A DNA stretch of 12,871 nucleotides, taken from the NCBI GenBank assembly GCA_934871445.1, contig CAKXBD010000050.1:1-12871 (forward strand). The letters run 5' to 3'. Of this stretch, positions 6,439 to 10,653 are shown piece by piece. The stretch's first letter is position 1, and each line of letters begins with the position of its first letter. Under the pieces are notes generated by a model. It was given only the letters and a program-made list of their open reading frames with translations, ran no database searches and was not told where the DNA came from. Source of the stretch: an uncultured bacterium (GTDB lineage Bacteria; Bacillota; Clostridia; Christensenellales; Borkfalkiaceae). The position numbers were made by a program, and so were the translations under genes.

Positions 6439-6592
6439 CTGCGGTCTCGCCGTTTAAGATGAATCCAAATCCGCCCGTCGGCAGATCGTGCTATTGATAT
6501 TCATCGGACGCGCCTTCTTCCCCGCGCGCCCCGTCTACTCCCCGAAGCGAATGTATCTCTCATGCGGATTTGCCTGAGATAATCCGTACGAC
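6439..6592 (-). promoter_or_regulatory. Structured 5' leader of the decarboxylase operon, candidate riboswitch
   Basis: RNA region between the predicted start of transcription (about 6592) and the attenuator; no class recognised. Long-range pairing: 6564-6572 with 6466-6474 (9 bp, perfect) would close a domain of about 100 bases. Two other pairings are mutually compatible: 6499-6505 with 6458-6464 (7 bp) enclosing a hairpin 6480-6486/6469-6475 (7 bp including one G-U). That inner hairpin shares bases 6469-6474 with the long-range stem, so the two states exclude each other. A further GC-rich hairpin lies at about 6509-6534. Mutually exclusive folds ahead of a terminator are the hallmark of a ligand- or protein-controlled switch. 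A known class (for example Na+-responsive or yybP-ykoY-type) could not be confirmed by eye. Together with 6373-6438 and 6593-6757 this accounts for the gene-free stretch between oadB and the GNAT gene. Confidence 0.5.
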
Positions 6593-6598
6593 TTTTTC

Positions 6599-6627
6599 AT
6601 TATATAGGAAACGCGCGCGAATGTCAA
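6599..6627 (-). promoter_or_regulatory. Consensus sigma-A promoter of the decarboxylase operon
   Basis: On minus: perfect -35 TTGACA (6622-6627), a 17-base spacer, perfect -10 TATAAT (6599-6604); initiation near 6592. The leader runs about 220 bases to the oadB start, which is unusually long. The -35 box is part of an inverted repeat shared with the divergent promoter at 6668-6696. Confidence 0.9.
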
Positions 6628-6680
6628 GAGAAAATTACAAAAAAAATTTTTCCGGATAAAAATTCGTTTGACATTCGCGC
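6615..6680. repeat. 13-bp inverted repeat spanning both divergent -35 boxes
   Basis: Arms at 6615-6627 and 6668-6680 are perfect inverted copies of TTGACATTCGCGC; 40 AT-rich bases lie between them. In each arm the first six bases are the -35 hexamer and the next seven lie in the spacer, so the conserved part extends beyond what a promoter needs. The arms are about five helical turns apart. Either a shared regulator binds both arms or the two promoters arose by inverted duplication. Confidence 0.75.
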
Positions 6681-6696
6681 CTGCCTTTGCTAAAAT
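6668..6696 (+). promoter_or_regulatory. Sigma-A promoter for the GNAT gene at 6758
   Basis: -35 TTGACA (6668-6673), a 17-base spacer, -10 TAAAAT (6691-6696). Initiation near 6703. It is divergent from the decarboxylase promoter, with 40 bases between the two -35 boxes. Confidence 0.85.
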
Positions 6697-6757
6697 AATA
6701 CAAAACGAAAAGGAAGGAAAACGTGCGCCGTATTTCAAAGCGGCGGAATAACGCTTT

Positions 6758-7255
6758 ATGTATGTCCGATATTTTTCTGAAAACGACAGGGAAACTTTTT
6801 TGAAACTCTGTGAGGAGTTTTACAGCTCTCACGCTACGATGCGTCCCTTTGACGCCGCTATCGCCGAAAAAACTTTTCAGCGCGTCATCGATCATCACGA
6901 AAATCTTTGGGGTTATCTCATCTTTGAGAACGAGGACGAACCCGCCGCCGGTTACGGCTTACTCACGACTTATTGGTGCAACGAGGAGGGCGGAAACGTG
7001 CTCCTTTTGGACGAATTGTATATCGCGCCTCCCTTCCGACACAAGGGCTATGCGAAACAATTCATGGAATGGATGCAGGAAAAATTCAAAAAAAAGGTCG
7101 TTTCCGTGACGCTCGAAGTACTGACGGGCAACGAACGCGCCATTTCGCTCTATAAAGAAGAGGGCTTTGACCCCGATTCCGACGAAAGGGACAACGAGGG
7201 AAATGAGTTCGTCTATTACAGCAAGCGGCTGGACGGCGCAGGCAGCGAAGAATAG
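6758..7255 (+). CDS. GNAT-family N-acetyltransferase
   Basis: Transfers an acetyl group from acetyl-CoA to an amine; acceptor unknown. The 165 aa cover one GNAT domain. Motif A is LLLDELYIAPPFRHKGYAKQFM, with the R-H-K-G-Y-A pyrophosphate loop of the R/QxxGxG/A type, and motif B follows in NERAISLYKEEGF near the C-terminus. The family is clear, the specificity is not; the MYVRYFSENDRETFLKLCEEFY opening is common in clostridial YhdJ/RimI-like acetyltransferases. The ATG at 6758 has only a poor ribosome binding site (GGCGGAA, about ten bases upstream), whereas AGGAAGG at 6711-6717 sits ahead of a GTG (6723) in another frame. Translation may therefore be weak or coupled. A gene for a two-TM protein follows 34 bases downstream and is probably cotranscribed. 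Confidence 0.9.
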   Translation: MYVRYFSENDRETFLKLCEEFYSSHATMRPFDAAIAEKTFQRVIDHHENLWGYLIFENEDEPAAGYGLLTTYWCNEEGGNVLLLDELYIAPPFRHKGYAKQFMEWMQEKFKKKVVSVTLEVLTGNERAISLYKEEGFDPDSDERDNEGNEFVYYSKRLDGAGSEE

Positions 7256-7289
7256 GCGCGAAAAACCGCCCCTTCGCGCGGGAGGCGAT

Positions 7290-7778
7290 ATGAACAGGCA
7301 GAGCGCAGAATATAAAAAAATTTCGGAAAGCGCTACTTCGATTCGGTTGAAAAAACTCGCAATCTTATGCTTTTCGGGCTGCGTCATATTCGGCGGCGGT
7401 GCGGTCGCCTGCGCGGTGGCAAACGGCCTTTTTGCCGCAATCGCCGCGGGCGTTTTGGCTTTGGTCGCTTTGGGGGCTCTTTTGGGAGGAGCCTTTTTTT
7501 TGCGGATTTTCCTGAATTATCGAAAAAACGCGGGGGAATATTTATTTGCCGAAACGAGTTCCGCTTCCTTTGAGTGCTGGGGCGTGCTTTTGGCGATGAA
7601 TGTTACTTTTCGGGACGGCAGGGGAGAGATGAGAGAGGGACAGTCACGATTTTTATTCTCGCCGAGGGATATAGAGCCGTGGCAGAATGTACCGCTCGAA
7701 ATCGCTTATCGGCCCGGCGACGAACGGATTATCGTCATCGGCGCGGCTCCGAAGAGAAAAGTTTCGTCCGAAAAATAA
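7290..7778 (+). CDS. Two-TM membrane protein of unknown function
   Basis: Not recognised. The 162-residue protein starts at the ATG at 7290, chosen because GGGAGG lies seven bases upstream; the longer frame from 7167 overlaps the GNAT gene and has no site. It has a charged N-terminus, two adjacent TM helices (about residues 21-44 and 48-74, Ala/Gly-rich), then a C-terminal cytoplasmic or extracytoplasmic domain of about 85 residues with beta-strand character (VLLAMNVTFRDGRG, SRFLFSPRDI, VPLEIAYRPGDERIIVIG). The strand pattern recalls DUF3592-like proteins, but the resemblance is too loose to name. By context it is second in an operon with the GNAT gene. No clear terminator follows; the region 7779-7828 is A-rich and leads into the rplS promoter. 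Confidence 0.75.
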   Translation: MNRQSAEYKKISESATSIRLKKLAILCFSGCVIFGGGAVACAVANGLFAAIAAGVLALVALGALLGGAFFLRIFLNYRKNAGEYLFAETSSASFECWGVLLAMNVTFRDGRGEMREGQSRFLFSPRDIEPWQNVPLEIAYRPGDERIIVIGAAPKRKVSSEK

Positions 7779-7828
7779 AAATTTTGGCGCAAAATCGGGG
7801 AAAATAATCGAAAATCCCTCAAAAACGC

Positions 7829-7857
7829 TTGCCAAAGAAGAAAAAATCGTTTATAAT
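7829..7857 (+). promoter_or_regulatory. Sigma-A promoter of rplS
   Basis: -35 TTGCCA (7829-7834), a 17-base A-rich spacer, perfect -10 TATAAT (7852-7857). Initiation near 7864, giving a leader of about 90 bases that contains the L19-type RNA element. Confidence 0.85.
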
Positions 7858-7871
7858 AAGCAATGACTTCG

Positions 7872-7930
7872 AGTGTTCCTCTGACTTTTATCGGATTCGG
7901 CGAGGAGCCGGACAGCGGGTCACGAACATT
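7872..7930 (+). ncRNA. L19-type ribosomal protein leader RNA
   Basis: Three nested helices precede rplS: an outer stem TGTTC/GAACA (7874-7878 with 7924-7928), a middle stem TGAC/GTCA (7882-7885 with 7919-7922), and an apical hairpin CGGC/GCCG with loop GAGGA (7898-7901, 7907-7910, plus a U-G pair). The unpaired motif CCTCTGACTTTTATC and the run GACAGCGGGTCACGAACA recall the L19 leader of Bacillota (Rfam L19_leader), recognised from memory. Such leaders let free L19 repress its own translation or transcription. The helix geometry is visible in the sequence; the family name is moderately sure. Confidence 0.65.
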
Positions 7931-7954
7931 TCGTACAAATGGAGGTAAAGTCAC

Positions 7955-8299
7955 ATGAAAGGATTAATCGAAGCTATCGATGCGGAAAACCTGAAATCCG
8001 AAGTGCCCGAATTTAACGTCGGCGATACGGTCAAAGTAGGTTACAAGATCATCGAAGGCGGCAAGGAAAGAGTTCAGAATTTCGAGGGCGTCGTCATCGC
8101 GAAGAAAAACGGCGGAATCCAAGAGAGCTTCACGGTGCGCCATATTTCCTACGGCATCGGCGTGGAAAAAACGTATCCTCTGCACTCCCCGAAAATCGCG
8201 GCCATCACCGTCGTGAGAAAGGGTAAGGTCAGAAGAGCAAAACTCTATTACCTGCGCGATCTGACGGGTAAAGCTGCCAAGGTCAAAGAAAAAATTTGA
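7955..8299 (+). CDS. rplS: Large-subunit ribosomal protein L19
   Basis: Component of the 50S subunit at the 30S-50S interface. The 114 aa match the usual 114-118 residues. Signature segments: VPEFNVGDTVKV, EGGKERVQNFEGVVIAK, the near-invariant FTVRHISYGIGVEKTYPLHS and the C-terminal KVRRAKLYYLRDLTGKAAKVKE. ATG follows GGAGG (7941-7945) at good spacing. It is a single-gene unit here: own promoter and leader upstream, strong terminator directly downstream. In Bacillus rplS lies at the end of a cluster with rpsP, rimM and trmD; none of those is in this window, so the gene is separated from that cluster. Confidence 0.98.
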   Translation: MKGLIEAIDAENLKSEVPEFNVGDTVKVGYKIIEGGKERVQNFEGVVIAKKNGGIQESFTVRHISYGIGVEKTYPLHSPKIAAITVVRKGKVRRAKLYYLRDLTGKAAKVKEKI

Positions 8300-8320
8300 A
8301 CGGACGTCCCGTCCGTCGGA

Positions 8321-8358
8321 AAAGAGTCCGCCCAAAGTCAGAGGCGGACTCTTTTTTT
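8321..8358 (+). terminator. Intrinsic terminator of rplS
   Basis: Twelve-bp perfect stem (8321-8332 with 8343-8354) with a ten-base loop, running into seven T (8352-8358). A second small hairpin without a T-tract, ACGGACG/CGTCCGT (8300-8306 with 8310-8316), lies directly after the stop codon and may protect the mRNA end. Confidence 0.95.
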
Positions 8359-8383
8359 ATCTCCGTCAATGAGGTTTGGGAAA

Positions 8384-8398
8384 CAGTTGATTCAACTG
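8384..8398. promoter_or_regulatory. 15-base palindrome, candidate operator
   Basis: Perfect palindrome CAGTTGA-T-TCAACTG, 14 bases upstream of the predicted -35 of the SatA-like gene. It lies beyond the rplS terminator and is not part of a terminator or a coding region. The position suits an activator or repressor of the 8520 gene; no regulator gene is adjacent. Confidence 0.4.
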
Positions 8399-8412
8399 CG
8401 AGACGCCCGAGG

Positions 8413-8441
8413 TTTTCATCGCAGATTACGGAGATTATACT
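8413..8441 (+). promoter_or_regulatory. Possible promoter of the SatA-like gene
   Basis: -35 TTTTCA (8413-8418), a 17-base spacer, -10 TATACT (8436-8441), about 78 bases before the ATG. The -35 is weak, which would suit a promoter needing an activator. The stop of rplS transcription at 8358 makes a promoter here necessary. Confidence 0.4.
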
Positions 8442-8519
8442 TATTTTAACGGATTTTACGGCTCACGGCATTGGATAGGTTCGTCGTCGGAGATTTTTGA
8501 GCGCGAGGTCAGAAAAGTT

Positions 8520-9053
8520 ATGAGAATCGTACCGCTGACAAGAGAGTATCTGAAAGAATTTGAAAAAGTGCGTCTGAAATTGATAAAAGTTTTCGGGAGG
8601 CTGCGACCGACCTTCGACGGAAAACGTTGGGCGAGTTTTGAAGAATTGTTTGAAAAACCGTGCATAAAAATCTACCCCCGTGAGGACAGAGATCTATCGA
8701 AATACATCGACGCGTGCGACAAGACCGTATTTCTGGCGGTTTCCGACAGGGCCGAGGGACAGATTACCCTAAGAAGCAATTGGAATAATTTCGCTTATAT
8801 CGAAGAATTATATGTTTTGGAAGCCGTACGCGGTCAGGGAATTGGTAGGAGGCTCGTTAAAAGAGCCGAGGATTGGGCGGCCGAGCGCAGACTGAAAGGC
8901 CTGATGCTTGAAACTCAGGATTTGAATCTGGCTGCTTGCAGATTTTATGCAAAGACAGGATTTCGGATCGGCGGCACGGATACTTTGCTCTATGCGGGGC
9001 TCGGAACGGAGCTCGCGGAAGAACGGGCGATTTTTTGGTATAAAATTTTTTGA
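8520..9053 (+). CDS. satA: Streptothricin N-acetyltransferase-like GNAT (SatA/Sat4 type)
   Basis: Cytoplasmic GNAT enzyme; SatA/Sat4 relatives acetylate the beta-lysine of streptothricin and give resistance. The 177 aa match their length (about 173-180). Diagnostic stretches: EGQITLRSNWNNFAYIEELYV (79-99), the acetyl-CoA loop VRGQGIGRRL (103-112), WAAERRLKGLMLETQDLN (119-136), AACRFYAKTGFRIGGTDTLLY (138-158) and the terminal AIFWY (170-174). The GLMLETQDxNxxACxFYxKxxFxIGxxDTxLY pattern is specific to the Sat subfamily. The N-terminal 60 residues are more divergent. The ribosome binding site is weak (GAGG, about 12 bases upstream). Base composition matches the flanking genes, so there is no sign of recent transfer; a chromosomal, perhaps native-metabolite role is possible. 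The GNAT gene 15 bases downstream is in the same operon. The subfamily call is firm, the drug specificity untested. Confidence 0.85.
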   Translation: MRIVPLTREYLKEFEKVRLKLIKVFGRLRPTFDGKRWASFEELFEKPCIKIYPREDRDLSKYIDACDKTVFLAVSDRAEGQITLRSNWNNFAYIEELYVLEAVRGQGIGRRLVKRAEDWAAERRLKGLMLETQDLNLAACRFYAKTGFRIGGTDTLLYAGLGTELAEERAIFWYKIF

Positions 9054-9068
9054 AAAGAGGTGTTTTGT

Positions 9069-9614
9069 ATGATAAAATTAATTAGTATATTCGAAAAACC
9101 GGAAATGAAAAGACAACTGAAAGAGCTGTATTTTCATTCGTTTCCCAAGGAAGAAAGGGTTCCTTGGTTCTTTATGAAAGCAAAAGCCAAAAAAGATGTG
9201 GCAAATCTGTATGGCGTTTACGACGGGGATATTTTCGTCGGATTAGTCCACGAGGTCTATTTCCGCGATATTACCTATGTGTTTTTCCTTGCCGTCTCTC
9301 CGATGCTTCGGGGAAAGGGTTACGGCGGCGCCGTCTTGGAGGAAATCAAGAGAAAAAATGCGGGCAGAAGGGTTATTCTCAACATCGAAACGCTCGGCGA
9401 GGAGTGCGACAACCGTGAAGAACGGGTACGGAGAAAGAATTTTTACCTCAAAAACGGATTTAACGAGGCCGGATACAAGACGCGCGAAAACAATGTGGTT
9501 TATGAAATGCTCTATTACGGCGGAAGCGTCAGCGAAGAGGAGTATTCCGCGCTCATAGAAAAATATCTGGGAAAATTCTTTTTCAAGTTTTATTACAAAA
9601 AAATCGGAAAATAA
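9069..9614 (+). CDS. GNAT-family N-acetyltransferase, second in operon
   Basis: The start is the ATG at 9069, placed by AAGAGGTG (9055-9062); a GTG at 9060 lies inside that site and is rejected. Product 181 aa. The core is a short GNAT fold: FFLAVSPMLRGKGYGGAVLEEIK (72-94) with the R81-G-K-G-Y-G acetyl-CoA loop, a strand VILNIETL (102-109), and FYLKNGF (125-131). The acceptor-binding N-terminus opens with a helix and contains FPKEERVPWFF (25-35), seen in a group of clostridial acetyltransferases of unknown function. Residues 153-181 add a charged C-terminal tail rich in Lys and aromatic residues (FFFKFYYKKIGK) that could touch membrane or nucleic acid. The upstream SatA-like gene ends 15 bases before this start, so the two are cotranscribed. 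Substrate unknown. Confidence 0.88.
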   Translation: MIKLISIFEKPEMKRQLKELYFHSFPKEERVPWFFMKAKAKKDVANLYGVYDGDIFVGLVHEVYFRDITYVFFLAVSPMLRGKGYGGAVLEEIKRKNAGRRVILNIETLGEECDNREERVRRKNFYLKNGFNEAGYKTRENNVVYEMLYYGGSVSEEEYSALIEKYLGKFFFKFYYKKIGK

Positions 9615-9617
9615 TCT

Positions 9618-9687
9618 GAGCCGCAGGGCGGGAAGAACGATAATTTTACCCGTACAGGGCAGGGACGAACGGACGAGCAGGCGGCTC
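9618..9687 (+). promoter_or_regulatory. Intergenic RNA fold before the methyltransferase gene
   Basis: GAGCCGC at 9618-9624 is perfectly complementary to GCGGCTC at 9681-9687, closing a 56-base domain that ends 28 bases before the methyltransferase ATG. A possible inner pair is CGGG/CCCG (about 9628-9652). No promoter or T-tract was seen, so this looks like an mRNA-processing or translation-control element rather than a terminator, or it may be chance. Confidence 0.3.
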
Positions 9688-9715
9688 GGGATTTATAAAA
9701 CAAAGGAGACGGAAG

Positions 9716-10330
9716 ATGCTGGACAAAAGGGGCTTCGATTTATGGGCAAACGATTACGACGAAAGCGTGAAGCGTTTGGACGGAGAGGACAGTTATCCGT
9801 TTGCGGGTTATAAGAACATCCTGAACGAGATCTATCGGCGGATTCTCTCGGAAAACTGCAAAGATGTCCTGGATATTGGGTTTGGGACGGGAGTTCTGGC
9901 TTTCGGGCTCTATCAAAAGGGCTTGAATGTTTGGGGACAGGATTTTTCGACCGAAATGCTGGAAATCGCCCGAAAAAAGATGCCGAGGGCGGTGCTCTGT
10001 CAAAAGGATTTTTCGGAGGGACTTTCGGAAGAACTCAAAGTCCGCAGATACGGCGCGATCGTCGCGACCTATTCCCTGCATCATTTGAACGACGATAAAA
10101 AAGCAGAGTTCTTGAAAGAACTGCGCGCGCTCCTGAATCCGAACGGAAAAATTTATATCGGAGACGTGGCTTTTCAAACGAGAGCAGAACTGCTCCGCTG
10201 TAAAGAAGAATATGCCGACCGCTGGGACGAGGACGAAACTTATTTTGTATTTGACGAGCTTAAACCGCAGTTTGAAAATATTTCTTTTACCCACTTTTCC
10301 AAGTGTTCCGGTTTGATAGAAATAGCCTGA
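9716..10330 (+). CDS. Class I SAM-dependent methyltransferase
   Basis: Small cytoplasmic methyltransferase of 204 aa, a Rossmann-fold protein. Motif I VLDIGFGTGVLA (51-62) binds SAM; the acidic residue after strand 2 is D76 in WGQDFS; the post-II motif IVATYSLHHLN (115-125) and the strand GKIYIGDVAF (144-153) are standard for the UbiE/YrrT-like small-molecule methyltransferases. The N-terminus DKRGFDLWANDYDESV is shared by a common clostridial subgroup. ATG follows AAAGGAG (9700s) at good spacing. It lies 101 bases downstream of the second GNAT gene on the same strand with no terminator between, so it is probably part of the same transcription unit; the region between holds a possible RNA fold. 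Substrate unknown. Confidence 0.9.
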   Translation: MLDKRGFDLWANDYDESVKRLDGEDSYPFAGYKNILNEIYRRILSENCKDVLDIGFGTGVLAFGLYQKGLNVWGQDFSTEMLEIARKKMPRAVLCQKDFSEGLSEELKVRRYGAIVATYSLHHLNDDKKAEFLKELRALLNPNGKIYIGDVAFQTRAELLRCKEEYADRWDEDETYFVFDELKPQFENISFTHFSKCSGLIEIA

Positions 10331-10567
10331 AAACGGAGAGACATCGAATCGGGAGCTTCGGAAGGAAAATAGGTCGAGAAAGAAGCGGGCACGAAAACAC
10401 GAAAAGACAATGAAGAAAAAATGAGAAAACGAAAAATTTCAGAATTTTTGTCGGAACAGATAAACGGAAAGCCCGAAAAAATGAGGTGTAAAGGCGCTGT
10501 CGACCGAAGGAAAAAGCATTTCGGAAAGGGCGATTTTTTATTTCCGAAAAATACGGGCGGAAATCGT
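10331..10567. other. Purine-rich intergenic stretch, no gene seen
   Basis: No coding region could be supported here. The sequence is A/G-rich with many ATG and AAA. The open frame 10421-10618 runs through the promoter at 10568-10596 and has no convincing ribosome binding site. A 9-bp stem TTTCGGAAA/TTTCCGAAA (10519-10527 with 10541-10549) has its T-run inside the loop, so it is not a normal terminator. A second stem ACGGGC/GCCCGT (10553-10558 with 10578-10583), followed by TTTT, overlaps the next promoter and could act as a weak terminator for the methyltransferase unit. Confidence 0.6.
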
Positions 10568-10596
10568 TTTACATTTTGCCCGTTTTCATGTAAAAT
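10568..10596 (+). promoter_or_regulatory. Sigma-A promoter for the PMT-like gene
   Basis: -35 TTTACA (10568-10573), a 17-base spacer, -10 TAAAAT (10591-10596). Initiation near 10603, about 50 bases before the ATG at 10654. The -35 box lies in the loop of the ACGGGC/GCCCGT stem-loop. Confidence 0.75.
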
Positions 10597-10653
10597 AGAG
10601 AATAAGAATTTACCTTAGCCATATAAACGGAAAAAAAGAGGAGTTATACCTTT

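Noticed and set aside
5317..6462. 381-codon open frame on plus opposite oadB
   Set aside because: Antisense shadow of a clear membrane protein gene; its product is a low-complexity His/Arg/Asp-rich sequence without family features.
6439..6592. T-box or TPP-type assignment for the oadB leader
   Set aside because: Neither the T-box AGGGTGG/ACCGCG antiterminator nor the TPP core CTGAGA...ACCTGAT arrangement was found in this region.
6535..6600. A 21-codon frame on minus in the oadB leader (MKKSYGLSQANPHERYIRFGE) that looks like a leader peptide
   Set aside because: Its ATG overlaps the -10 box of the promoter at 6599-6604, so the transcript starts downstream of it; there is no ribosome binding site either.
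10519..10549. Stem TTTCGGAAA/TTTCCGAAA as a terminator of the methyltransferase unit
   Set aside because: The T-run lies inside the loop and no T-tract follows the stem on plus.
10421..10618. 65-codon basic open frame upstream of the PMT-like gene
   Set aside because: It runs across the predicted promoter at 10568-10596, lacks a ribosome binding site, and shows no family match.
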